From positions 1 through 64,000 of the forward strand of contig NZ_JAAVJL010000005.1 of the NCBI RefSeq assembly GCF_012863495.1: a stretch of 64,000 nt of DNA, given 5' to 3'. The notes under the pieces were generated by a model, which saw nothing but the letters and a program-made list of their open reading frames with translations, was not told the origin of the DNA and searched no databases. This stretch comes from Pseudanabaena yagii GIHE-NHR1 (GTDB taxonomy: Bacteria; Cyanobacteriota; Cyanobacteriia; Pseudanabaenales; Pseudanabaenaceae). A program made the position numbers and the translations under genes. This document shows positions 1 through 9,187 of this stretch, one piece after another (the stretch's first letter is position 1; every line of letters begins with the position of its first letter).

Positions 1-560
1 CTTCTTTTGCTTCACAAACTCAGGCGTATTCTCAGGAATCAAATCCAACTCCTGCCATGCCGAGGCAATTTCCGCTAAATCATCAACCAACTGCACCGCC
101 GTCGAGAGTTGCCCTTGAAGATCAGTTGCCTTTGACTTCTTATTCGCCTTCTTCAACTGAGTAGACAGCGCCTTATCATCCCCCGTCACCGCCTTAAACG
201 CCTCATCAGGAATCCCTTTCTTTAATACATCAAGATTTAAAACACCCACCAACGAGTTACCGCACTTAATGCGATGGTCGAGGAAATTAAGGGGCATCCC
301 CTTCGCAAAACCCTCAATCCAAAGCGCCACCTTGCAAAGGTCAACGGCTAGGGGATTAATATCCACGCCATAAATGCAATGCTGAATCACATCACGAGTC
401 GCCTCACGCAAAGGTTCAGGACTAGGCGCAGCCTCACCCGTCCGCACTTTAGCCAATTCCTTCCCAATCCGCCGTGCTGCTGCCAACAGGAAATGTCCCG
501 ACCCACAGGCAGGATCGCAGACTTTAATGGAGAGGAGGGCGGCTTCTTGAAGTTGTTGAA

Positions 561-1108
561 GACCCTCACCCCCAGCCCCTCTCCCAAGGGGGAGAGGGGA
601 GCAAGATCTTCTCCTGTTCCTATTCCCCCTCTCCCTTTTTGGGAGAGGGGGCTAGGGGGTGAGGGTAAACTATTGGCATAGCTAGTAGAGTTTTGGGAGA
701 GGGGAGCAAGAGCTTGTTTGATGATTTCTAGAGCTTTTTGGAGGTTGGTTTCTACCAGATGGCTACTGATTCTGACAAAACGCAATCCTAGCGATTCAAG
801 AATTTCTTGGCGCTGTCGATCTAGATCTTGTTGTAAATCGTGAATGCTGCCATCAATTTCTACGATTAAACTCTCAGAAGCACAAAAGAAATCAACCACA
901 AAACTACCAATCGTCTGTTGGCGCTTAAATTTATATCCTTCTAGTTGGCGATTCCTTAAGGCTTCCCACAAGATTGACTCACTCTTAGTTGATTCACGAC
1001 GCAATTGACGAGCAATTTCCGTCATTCGCGATCGCAACCCCGCAGAAATCTCTAAATAATTCTCAGAACCCCTCTCCCCCCTTGGGAGAGGGGCAGGGGT
1101 GAGGGAAT
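561..1108 (-). mobile_element. Repeat-bounded insertion carrying a DUF559 nuclease domain
   Basis: This block sits inside the methylase gene between the coding parts ...RMNEAKN and LQQLQEAALLSIKV... . Both edges are GC-rich palindromic repeats of the form CCCTCACCCC...CCCCTCTCCCAAGGGG, read in protein as LTPAPLPRGE or APLSPLGEG. Between them a frame starting near 1025 (MTEIARQLRR) encodes a DUF559 / VSR-like endonuclease domain ending near 715. It has the core VVDFFCASESLIVEIDG and later LRFVRISSHLVETNLQKALEIIKQ, consistent with a PD-(D/E)XK fold. DUF559 genes flanked by such repeats are common in cyanobacterial genomes. Whether the unit moves by itself is unknown. Boundaries are approximate because repeat and gene share bases. 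Confidence 0.65.
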
Positions 1109-1745
1109 TCTTCGCCTCATTCATCCTTTCTGCAATCACAGGCTCCAAGGCACTCTTCACCAACTGCGCCACAAGCTCCGATGGCGTGTAATAGGCTCCC
1201 GTCGTTTTGCGATCGCTACCTGCCACTAATAAAAACTCATACTTACCCTGAGACAAACTCACCTGTGGATGAAAATCTAACAAACTCTCGTAAACACTGC
1301 CCAACTCCTCCACATCCAGCGCCGCATAATTAACCCGCCGCAGTTGCGCCTTATCGGTCGGTGCATAGAGCGATAGATTACGAATGACAACCATCAGATC
1401 GTAATTATCTAAGGCACTGACATTTAGCTCTGGCAAAGTCGTTGAGCCGAACAAATCACCATTTAGCGGTGATAGCCCCAACAACTCACCGCGCCAGTTT
1501 TCATCAAAAAGGCAAAACGTCACCCGCAAACCTTGCCATAGGTCTTGAAATCCTTCGCGGCGAGGAACGATCGCCTTTTCTGCTAGAGCGCGTAAACGCT
1601 CAATGCTGTAATACTCTTCATAAATGCGTACCTTTTCAGGATCTTCGCCCGTCAGTAACAAATTGCGCGACTCCGCCACCATCAAGAATAACAGGCGATA
1701 GATCAGCAACAGGATTTGTCGATAAAAATCGCGATCGCTAATTTT

Positions 1746-1787
1746 GCCCTCACCCCCAGCCCCTCTCCCAAGGGGGGAGAGGGGAGC
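1746..1787. repeat. GC-rich palindromic repeat inserted in frame in the methylase
   Basis: The same CCCTCACCCCCAGCCCCTC...AAGGGG repeat found at the edges of the DUF559 insertion occurs here on its own. It reads in frame within the methylase as LTPTLAPLSPLGRGAGGEG, a low-complexity linker between NQALRDA and KISDRDFYRQ. No frame is broken. Confidence 0.7.
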
Positions 1788-2637
1788 AAGAGTGGGAGTA
1801 AGAGCATCCCTCAGTGCTTGATTTTTTGGATGCTGTAAGAAACCATTACCTAATTGGGCGATCGCTTTTTCGACACCATCGCGTAGGCGATCGCGTACCC
1901 TACCGCCCTGCTGTAAAGTTTCTTGATGATAAAACTCCAACAGGCACTCATGGGCATCGTCCATTCCTATCGGTAAACGCGATCGGTGAAACAGACGATA
2001 AAACAACCCAAATTCCGCAAAGTTCTCTCCTTCTAAAATTTGCTCAAGATCAAACTCAATATAAGTAAGCCGCGTCATCAAAGAAGAATCACGCAACAAC
2101 CGCCACTGCAAACCATTGGTAGTAATCCCCCATAGATGCTCAGTCCGATTGAGATATTCCTGCATCAACCCATGAGCCGACAGCCTCGGATTTCCACTCG
2201 GCGGCTTATGGTCAAGTCTTATTCTGCATCCAGTAATGTGAATCGGAGGTGTTTCCGTAGTAGTTGCTTTAGCAACCTCCCCATCCCCAACTCCCGCCCG
2301 ATGCGAAATCGCAAAACTCTGTCCATCAATAACTTCCGCCTCACCCCTAAAAGTAGGCAAATATCCCAAGTTATAAAGCAAAGGCACAACCCAAGCCTTG
2401 CGCGTTTCCGTAGTCCCTGACTCCGAGAAACTTGATTCTTCACGGGATTTTTTAAATCCTGCCCAAAACTTTTTCGCCTCACCCCACACCGTCGCAATCT
2501 CATCCGCCAGCTTATCCGCCTTGGCAAAGCCAAAGTCTTCAGGTGCTTGTCCCTTGATATTGCTTCCAAATAAATCGGCAAGAATATCACCCGCAATTAA
2601 GTTGCCTTCGATATGTAAACCTGTAGTTATACTCATG

Positions 2638-3990
2638 TCAATCAGCCCTCAAATTAGTTTGAGTAGCTTCGACACACGAATATTTTTGCTGCTGCATCCA
2701 TTTATAAAACTCTTCAATGGAATTCATTGATTTGAAATTAGTCTCAGTAGTCATTTTCAAAATTACACGCTTGATAAGATCTATAGCTTCATCAAGCTCT
2801 ATATCAGAAATACTACTGCTACCTCCATGAGCTATAGCCGATCTATTACCATAAATAGTCTTGGCTTGTTTCTCACAAACAATTCGTTCTTCAAGATTTG
2901 TTCCCAAAATAAACGCTACAGATTCAGATATCTGATTAGCAATGCCTGGAGACACAAGAACATTTTTTTCTTGAAAAGTAAAAATTGATTCAAAAGCAAA
3001 AACCACTTGAACAAAGGCTCTTGCATTATCATTATCCCTAATAGCTTTTCCCACCCACTCAATGGCAGTAATTATTTTACTTTGCAACTTTGTAGGATTA
3101 GGCGTGCTAGCTACTTCCCAAATCCATTCATGTCCAAACTGTGCATTCTTGAAATAATATTCGGGCATTGAGCTAAACTGCTCTTGATCCATGCCTTCAA
3201 AACGAATTGGAAATTTCCCATCTAGCTCTACAGGTTGGAAAACACCATTAATTCTAGACCTAGAATGGTGGTTTTTTGGTGATGAAAGCAAAAAGACTTT
3301 TTCTATAGATGCTCCAACATACTCAAACACTCCTACATCCAAGGAATTATCTAAGCTTCCCAACATATATCTGATAATGTTGTCAAATTGATGAAACTTT
3401 GAACAGGCTAACTCATCTGCCTTAACTGCGTCACGAGCATCAACTTTAACACTTATTATTAAGTGATGTTGAGCAGTATCAGGATTGGATCTTGTCAATA
3501 AATCGAGATGTGGAATCTCTTTAACAGCTTCTTGATACTTTGGAATTGAATAAATCTTATAGCCCCCTAGTTCAAAAGTTTCACTTGAGATAAGCTCTGC
3601 TCCGTAAAAAGGACGAAAAACTTCCCATGTTTGAATAGGCATCACACTTTCTATTTCCTTCATAAGTCTATCTATAGTTTCTTTTGTTGGAATAGTTCCA
3701 TTTTTTATGCAGTCAAGAACTATATTCCTCAATTCGTTTTGGAAATATTCATTGGATATACTCTTTTTAATTTCTTTGTATTCACATAAAATTTTTTCGG
3801 CACTCTCTTTTAAAATATCTGGTGATAGTAATAGTCTTGAATCACCATACACATCAATTTGCTTTTCTTCATTACAACTCAACAGAGCTAAAATATTTTC
3901 TTGCAAATTTGTTGAATCGTCTGTCAATTTTGCATTAGCTACAAGAGTTTTTAATACTTCCAATACATTTGTTTTGTTTTTCTGAGACAT
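2638..3990 (-). CDS. HEPN-domain protein (ApeA-like) within a DISARM-like operon
   Basis: A 450-residue protein encoded between the helicase and the methylase. Its C-terminal region contains NRSAIAHGG, an R383-x4-H388 motif in a helical context; this is the catalytic signature of HEPN ribonucleases, here closest to the Apea-like type. The first 180 or so residues are unlike anything I recognise. The start has a GAGGGAACT Shine-Dalgarno sequence about 7 bp upstream and lies 14 bp after the helicase stop; the methylase starts 1 bp after its own stop, so all three are probably co-transcribed. The gene is visibly more AT-rich than both neighbours, suggesting it joined the operon separately. A role as an RNA-cleaving effector is inference. 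HEPN motif confidence is good; partner function is unknown. Confidence 0.7.
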   Translation of the reverse strand: MSQKNKTNVLEVLKTLVANAKLTDDSTNLQENILALLSCNEEKQIDVYGDSRLLLSPDILKESAEKILCEYKEIKKSISNEYFQNELRNIVLDCIKNGTIPTKETIDRLMKEIESVMPIQTWEVFRPFYGAELISSETFELGGYKIYSIPKYQEAVKEIPHLDLLTRSNPDTAQHHLIISVKVDARDAVKADELACSKFHQFDNIIRYMLGSLDNSLDVGVFEYVGASIEKVFLLSSPKNHHSRSRINGVFQPVELDGKFPIRFEGMDQEQFSSMPEYYFKNAQFGHEWIWEVASTPNPTKLQSKIITAIEWVGKAIRDNDNARAFVQVVFAFESIFTFQEKNVLVSPGIANQISESVAFILGTNLEERIVCEKQAKTIYGNRSAIAHGGSSSISDIELDEAIDLIKRVILKMTTETNFKSMNSIEEFYKWMQQQKYSCVEATQTNLRAD

Positions 3991-4004
3991 GATGAGTTCC
4001 CTCG

Positions 4005-6884
4005 TTATTTTGATTTTAAAACATAGACACCGAGCAGATCCATCGGTAACTGAGCCTTCACTTTGACCTGTCCCTCCTTCGTAATTGCTCTAACTCTACG
4101 ATGAGATTGCGCTAAATCTTGCGATCGCGACTTCGCAATTAACTCTAATTCCTCCTGTAAATCTTCCATACTTTCTAACAAGTCGCGCATATCCGATCGC
4201 ACCAATCCCAAACTAGGCGGATCGGCTACGGGTTCGGCAGTTTCAATTAACCGTAAAGCCTCACTTTGCTCTAGCCAAATCGGATTTTCAGATGTTCCTG
4301 TAAAACCAACCACTAAACATTCTTCAGCTAATAGGCTTTTATCCTCCTTAAGTCCTTGTTTGGGGCTATCAATCAAATGCCGTAAGCGCAATAGTAATAA
4401 CGTCGTGCGCTTAGTTACCGCATCTGTCACCGTAAAACCACAACGCGCCGCCACAGGATTAGTGGTATTAGTCAAGACATTCTCTAATAGATACCTCGCC
4501 AAGCTTTCGACTAGGGGATGATTGCGCCCAATAAATTCGACTCCTTCTGGTGTAGGACTGACAAAGGAAAGGGTTAGCTTTTGGCGATCGCCTAAGAATG
4601 CGGATAGATTTGGCGCAATCTGGGGCGGAATATTTGGCAGCACATAGCAAGGATGCTTTTGGATTGTTTTGGGAATGAGTGAGGCATTCAAACGCCCACA
4701 AGCTGATCGCACAAAGCGCTCGATTTCTGTCGCACTACCCAACACGCGATCGGACTCAATTAATTCCTGTTGCACATCTTCAGAAGTAATTGCCCTCTGA
4801 GCAAACCTTGTACGGCTAACTTTTTCTTCAGCTTGCTCCCAAATCCGATTCATTTCCTTATCCAGTAGCGCCAACTGTGAGCCAGCATCAAACAGTGATA
4901 GCTGTACGCCTGCCGATTCGTATTCAAATAGGGAGTTAAAAATTCGCTCGGTAATATTGGCGTTATCCATCGGCACAGGCACGGTAATTCCCAAGGAACG
5001 ATGGATTTTCACTGCCTTGCGAATCAATACTTTTAAGACCACATCATCAATGGGATTGTCCTGTCCACAGAGTAAAGCGCATTTCACCTCCGATGCTTTT
5101 TGACCATAGCGATCGACCCTGCCCTCACGCTGTTCTAGTCGGTTCGGGTTCCAAGGTAAGTCATAGTGCAGCACTGCTGAGAAATGCTCTTGCAGGTTCA
5201 CACCTTGACTGAGGCAATCCGTTGCCACTAATACTCTTTGTTCATAGCTGGCAAGCTCATTTAAAAATATCTCCCGTTCATCTTCCGACTGCTCACCCGT
5301 AATCGCCAAGACCCGCAAGCGATCGCCCTTTTTATCAAGCTTTTGCTTCAGCACATCGCCTAAATGTTTTGCCACATAATGCGCCGTCGCAATATAGCGA
5401 CACCAGATAATCGGATGATGTCCTTCATTGAGCAACGTGATCGCCGTAGCGATCGCCTGTTGGAGTTTGGCATCCTTTGCGCCGTAAAGTTTTTCAGCAG
5501 ACTGGACAAAAGCTTTGAGCTTTTTGCGATCGCTATCTCGATATTGTTGCTGTCCCTGCTCGATCGCCAATGTGGGCTGAGCATCAGCAGACTGCTCCTG
5601 TTCTGTCGGATCATAAACATAGGATGCCATCAAGTCTTCATCGATCGATTCTTCCTCTAACTGCTCCGAAACCTCACGTTTTTCCACCTGTTTACTCAAG
5701 GTCGCTACCGCAGCCGCAGGGGATGACATCACACAACGAATTAGCGCCAACGCCGCCCAATACCGTCCCCGCTTTTGAGCATAGGACATATCATCGGTAA
5801 CACCATTAACTAAGCCCCGCGCAAAATCATAAACCGCATTAAATAATTCGCGATATTCTCGCGTCAGCTTGTAACTAAGCTCAGTGGATAGTCTTTCAGG
5901 AAATGGGGTTTCACTGCCTAGCCACTGCTTCACGTCAGCGCGACGACGTTGGATAAAATGATTGGCTAAGTTGATTCTCTCTTTCTCTGAGAGATGTTCT
6001 AAATTCATCGCCGCAAATTCTGGTTTAATAAAGCCCAAAATTGACAAAAAAGATTCTTCAATACCGCTATGGGGCGTTGCTGATAGCAGCATTAAATGTT
6101 GATCTTGCTTTGCCGCGATCTCATTCACTAACTGATGGCGCTGCTGTTGCGAAGCACTTTGACCACTCGGACGCGAACAGGTATGCGCCTCATCAACAAT
6201 TACTAACTCTGGACAATGGGCTAAAAAACTCGCTCGCCGTTTATCGGACTTGGCATAGTCGAGACTAACGATGATATGGGGATAGTAGCCAAATACATGA
6301 TGATCTCCCGCAGGTAGCGATCGCTCTAATTTGCCCACTGTCCCCGACCGAATCACGACTGCTTCAATATGAAATTTTTCCCGTAATTCCCTTTGCCACT
6401 GATCGCAGAGGTGCGGAGGGCATAAAACCGCAAGGCGCTTAATTTCATGGCGATCAAGCATTTCTCTTGCAATCAAACCCGCCTCAATCGTCTTGCCTAT
6501 CCCCACATCATCGGCAATCAACAATCGCACTGTCGGCAACCGCAAAGCCATCAGCAAAGGAACCATCTGATAGGGACGCGGATAAACCGACAATCTCCCC
6601 AAACTTCGAAAAGGTCCCGCCCCATTCCGTAAACTTAGCCTTGCAGCATCCATTAATAACAAAGCAGCTTGACGATCTTGAATCGCTTCAGGTTGTGGTG
6701 CAGGGAACTCGGCTGACTCAATGACTTCCAATCCCAGTTTATTGAAAATGCCACAAATCTCATCCTCGTTACCGCTTAGAGGTCTTAGCCTGATTACATC
6801 AGCATGATCTGATGGCAAAACCACCCACTGGCGATCGCGACAAGTAACTACAGAACCAATGTTATAACTAGGCATTGTTGGCAT
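4005..6884 (-). CDS. SNF2-family helicase, DrmD-like (DISARM class 1)
   Basis: A 959-residue two-lobed SF2 ATPase. Walker A is ADDVGIGKT (about 124-132), the DEAH box is VIVDEAHTC (231-234), and motif III-like LLSATPH follows. The C-terminal lobe has VLVATDCLSQGVNLQEHF and the arginine-finger segment NRLEQREGRVDRYGQ. This is the SNF2/RapA-like architecture of DrmD, the helicase that marks class 1 DISARM together with the adenine methylase DrmMI; both are present here in that order. It is the first gene of the minus-strand operon and its promoter region contains a 22-bp palindrome. Standalone phage-defence or restriction-linked SNF2 helicases are the alternative. The helicase family is sure; the DISARM assignment is moderately sure. 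Confidence 0.75.
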   Translation of the reverse strand: MPTMPSYNIGSVVTCRDRQWVVLPSDHADVIRLRPLSGNEDEICGIFNKLGLEVIESAEFPAPQPEAIQDRQAALLLMDAARLSLRNGAGPFRSLGRLSVYPRPYQMVPLLMALRLPTVRLLIADDVGIGKTIEAGLIAREMLDRHEIKRLAVLCPPHLCDQWQRELREKFHIEAVVIRSGTVGKLERSLPAGDHHVFGYYPHIIVSLDYAKSDKRRASFLAHCPELVIVDEAHTCSRPSGQSASQQQRHQLVNEIAAKQDQHLMLLSATPHSGIEESFLSILGFIKPEFAAMNLEHLSEKERINLANHFIQRRRADVKQWLGSETPFPERLSTELSYKLTREYRELFNAVYDFARGLVNGVTDDMSYAQKRGRYWAALALIRCVMSSPAAAVATLSKQVEKREVSEQLEEESIDEDLMASYVYDPTEQEQSADAQPTLAIEQGQQQYRDSDRKKLKAFVQSAEKLYGAKDAKLQQAIATAITLLNEGHHPIIWCRYIATAHYVAKHLGDVLKQKLDKKGDRLRVLAITGEQSEDEREIFLNELASYEQRVLVATDCLSQGVNLQEHFSAVLHYDLPWNPNRLEQREGRVDRYGQKASEVKCALLCGQDNPIDDVVLKVLIRKAVKIHRSLGITVPVPMDNANITERIFNSLFEYESAGVQLSLFDAGSQLALLDKEMNRIWEQAEEKVSRTRFAQRAITSEDVQQELIESDRVLGSATEIERFVRSACGRLNASLIPKTIQKHPCYVLPNIPPQIAPNLSAFLGDRQKLTLSFVSPTPEGVEFIGRNHPLVESLARYLLENVLTNTTNPVAARCGFTVTDAVTKRTTLLLLRLRHLIDSPKQGLKEDKSLLAEECLVVGFTGTSENPIWLEQSEALRLIETAEPVADPPSLGLVRSDMRDLLESMEDLQEELELIAKSRSQDLAQSHRRVRAITKEGQVKVKAQLPMDLLGVYVLKSK

Positions 6885-6945
6885 TTTATATGGTCAAGCG
6901 CATCAAAATAATCTGCGTAAATGAAAGAACTAGAAAGAGCTAATA

Positions 6946-6967
6946 TGTCGTATTTTAAAATACGACA
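6946..6967. promoter_or_regulatory. 22-bp perfect palindrome, operator or parS candidate (copy 1)
   Basis: TGTCGTATTTT followed directly by its reverse complement, 62 bp upstream of the helicase start in the helicase/parA divergent region. A second copy with one mismatched pair lies at 7156-7177. Two copies in a divergent control region next to parAB suggest a repressor operator or a centromere site. Confidence 0.6.
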
Positions 6968-7099
6968 CCCAATAGCAACCAATTTAGCATTAAATTTTCA
7001 CAATAACTACAGCAAAGCAATTTTTGTTCAGGATATCAACCGAGAGAACAAGTGGTAGGACTTTCTCGTTTTTACTAGAGCTAAACACACTTTAAAGAT

Positions 7100-7154
7100 A
7101 AAGAACCCAAAAGTTATGGGATCCGCAACGTATCCCGTAACTTTTGGGTTCTTT
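7100..7154. repeat. 23-bp-stem hairpin between the two palindromes
   Basis: Arms at 7100-7122 and 7132-7154 (AAAGAACCCAAAAG... / ...CTTTTGGGTTCTTT) pair with a single T-G wobble around a 9-base loop. No T-tract follows, so a simple terminator is not obvious. It lies between the helicase promoter and parA and could separate the two transcription units or belong to a plasmid control region. Confidence 0.6.
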
Positions 7155-7155
7155 G

Positions 7156-7177
7156 TGTCGTATATTAAAATACGACA
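7156..7177. promoter_or_regulatory. 22-bp palindrome, operator or parS candidate (copy 2)
   Basis: Same sequence as 6946-6967 except for one base (TGTCGTATATT on the left arm). It ends 14 bp before the parA start codon, where a bound protein would block transcription or translation initiation of parA. Confidence 0.6.
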
Positions 7178-7191
7178 TCGCTGGCAATGAC

Positions 7192-7983
7192 ATGAGCAGA
7201 AAACAAATCATCATAGGAATCGTTGCAAATGCAGGCGGCGTGGGGAAATCAACTCTCGCTGTCCACCTCGCCTATGAATTGAGCAAGCATAAAATATCTG
7301 TTGCATTAATCGATCTCGATCCTCAACGCGCCCTAGATGTTTTCTGTGGGCTTCCACCCGCCACTCCAGAGACATCCATAGTTGGGGCTTTGTCTAAAGA
7401 GTTTACAGGAGATTGGACATTAGTTCCCGCATGGGATATTCCTAACATCGAAGTCTGTCAAGGACATCCAAGTATGGCAAGACTAGCCGATGATCTAGTA
7501 ATTCGTCGCCGAGGCGAGTACGCTCTTGCTGATCGCTTAAAAAGTCATCCCCTCCGTCATGATGTTGTGATCTTAGACTGTCCCGCCACAATGGGCATCA
7601 TTTGCGAAAATGCGATCGCAGCTAGCACAGGATTACTTGTGCCAATCCAACTAGAAATGAAATCCATCTCTGGAGTCGCGGATTTAGTTGAATGGGTGAT
7701 CGCCATCACCGACGATCTCAAACTCGAGCCTTCTCCCCAAATACTTGGACTAGTCCCAAGCCTCTATGACAGTAGCCGTGCAATTCATAGACAATATTTA
7801 CAACAGTTGCCAGAAATAACTGAGCAGTTAAAGATCAAACTATATCCTCATATTCGAGACTCATCAGAATTTAAAAACTCTAGCGCTAATGGGTTGCCAT
7901 TACAGAAATATCGCCCGAATCATCCTGCTTGTAGTGATTTTCAAGAGATCGCCAAAGACATCATTAAATTATCAAAAGGCTAA
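7192..7983 (+). CDS. parA: ParA-family partition ATPase
   Basis: A 263-residue ParA/MinD-type P-loop ATPase that would drive segregation of the replicon with ParB. The deviant Walker A NAGGVGKST is near the N-terminus, followed by ALIDLDPQRALD (switch/A' motif) and VVILDCPATMG (Walker B). I chose the ATG at 7192 because the protein then starts MSRKQIIIGIVANAGG as in relatives; an upstream in-frame start at 7144 would run through the operator palindrome. parB follows 73 bp downstream on the same strand. Its length and the absence of a long N-terminal DNA-binding domain fit plasmid type Ib-like or orphan ParA proteins. No defects seen. Confidence 0.88.
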   Translation: MSRKQIIIGIVANAGGVGKSTLAVHLAYELSKHKISVALIDLDPQRALDVFCGLPPATPETSIVGALSKEFTGDWTLVPAWDIPNIEVCQGHPSMARLADDLVIRRRGEYALADRLKSHPLRHDVVILDCPATMGIICENAIAASTGLLVPIQLEMKSISGVADLVEWVIAITDDLKLEPSPQILGLVPSLYDSSRAIHRQYLQQLPEITEQLKIKLYPHIRDSSEFKNSSANGLPLQKYRPNHPACSDFQEIAKDIIKLSKG

Positions 7984-8056
7984 ATCATCAAAAGTTTAGG
8001 GTTGACGATACAAAATGCTAACCCTATTCAAATCAACCTAAACAGAGAGTACAACA

Positions 8057-9178
8057 ATGGGCAAAATTCCAGCAATTTCACAAAGATTTACTAGTGCAAT
8101 CCAAGCAACAGATCAAGCACAACGTATTAGCGAACTACAAGCCGAAGTAGAAAAGCTGCGATCTTCTCAATCTCCTGTCCTAGAAAAGCAAATTGAAGCC
8201 CTTAGATCTCAGCTACAAGAACAGTCGGGGGAAAAAGATATTGAGGTAAGCAAGATTCAAGCTAATCCTCATCAACCACGTCAGACTATCACCAATGAAA
8301 GTATTCAAACCATTGCTAGAAGTCTCGAAAAAGATGGACAAATCACACCATTAATTGTGATACCTCAAGATGACAACTATCTCCTATTAGATGGTCAACG
8401 CCGTTGGGAAGCAGCCAAAATCTTAGGCTGGCAAACATTGCGATCGGTCATCGCCATCATGCCCGATGACTTACATCGAAAAGCACTACTGACATTTATT
8501 CACCATGAGGATCTTAACCCTCTGGACAAAGCAGAAGCAATTTCTAAAGAAGTTGCCGATGTTACCAGTATGAGTACTGAGGAGATATTGACAGTTCTGG
8601 CAACAGTGTTAAGACGTTTAGAAAGACAAAAACAAACAAGTCAACTCACCAGTCTTATCACTGTTAGTACTGAAGAACAAAAATTAGGGCTTAAAAGTTT
8701 AGGCGTTAATGAAGCTGAAGAAAAATTACTATTAGTGTTGCTAGGATTAGCCCTCAATCCTACATCAGTCAAAGCCAATCTAATGCCGATGCTCTCCCTA
8801 CCTAATGATTTAAAGCAATCCATTAGAGAAAAAGGACTCAAGGGAGCTCATGCCTTAGCACTTTCTGTCTTATCAGCCAAAGCCTTAGGAATTTCGGAAA
8901 AAATAGCTTCCAAAGAACGTATTAAAGCTACAGAGCAAGTATTATCCCAAGAGTTAAATGTAGCCAAGACCAGAGAACTTGTTTCTCAAATTAAGGCTAA
9001 ATACATTAAATCAGATCATAGTTCGTCGAAACAAATTATGGCGATACAGCGAAGTGTAGAGAAATTATCTAAGGAAAATATCTCCAACATAGATTCACAA
9101 CATCTCACAGATCTACGCACATTGTTTCAGCAAAAGCTGGCAGAAATTGAATCTATCTTAGAAATTACAAATGGTTAA
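8057..9178 (+). CDS. parB: ParB-family partition protein
   Basis: A 373-residue protein with an N-terminal coiled-coil stretch (about residues 20-60), then the ParB/Srx nuclease-like core: VSKIQANPHQPRQT (box I), then LLLDGQRRWEAAKILGW (box II, GQRR) and an HHEDLNPLDKAEAI segment leading to the helix-turn-helix region. It would bind parS-like sites and stimulate ParA. It lies 73 bp downstream of parA, preceded by an AGAGAG ribosome-binding stretch. The start is fixed by the conserved MGKIPAISQRF opening. Candidate binding sites are the 22-bp palindromes at 6946 and 7156, which is untested. Confidence 0.85.
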   Translation: MGKIPAISQRFTSAIQATDQAQRISELQAEVEKLRSSQSPVLEKQIEALRSQLQEQSGEKDIEVSKIQANPHQPRQTITNESIQTIARSLEKDGQITPLIVIPQDDNYLLLDGQRRWEAAKILGWQTLRSVIAIMPDDLHRKALLTFIHHEDLNPLDKAEAISKEVADVTSMSTEEILTVLATVLRRLERQKQTSQLTSLITVSTEEQKLGLKSLGVNEAEEKLLLVLLGLALNPTSVKANLMPMLSLPNDLKQSIREKGLKGAHALALSVLSAKALGISEKIASKERIKATEQVLSQELNVAKTRELVSQIKAKYIKSDHSSSKQIMAIQRSVEKLSKENISNIDSQHLTDLRTLFQQKLAEIESILEITNG

Positions 9179-9187
9179 GCAAAAATC

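Larger units (their letters stand above)
1..2636 (-). pseudogene. Eco57I-type adenine-specific DNA methylase, DrmMI-like, interrupted and running off the left edge
   Basis: This is the last gene in the window of a minus-strand operon with the HEPN gene and the SNF2 helicase; its start lies 1 bp beyond the HEPN stop codon. The N-terminal frame is open from 2636 and carries the TGAYYTP motif (about residues 478-484) typical of Eco57I/type IIG-like N6-adenine methylases. Methylase motif I, DPACGSGHFLLAAARR, lies at about 478-525 in a different frame, followed by IYGVDINPLAVDLCKVALW and by LDHRIKCGNSLVGV, and that frame stays open to base 1. The break coincides with a repeat-rich insertion at about 561-1108 whose length shifts the frame. 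A large methylase next to a SNF2 helicase matches DISARM class 1 (DrmD plus DrmMI), which is an inference because drmA, drmB and drmC would lie outside the window. As read, the methylase cannot be made as one chain. Confidence 0.7.
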
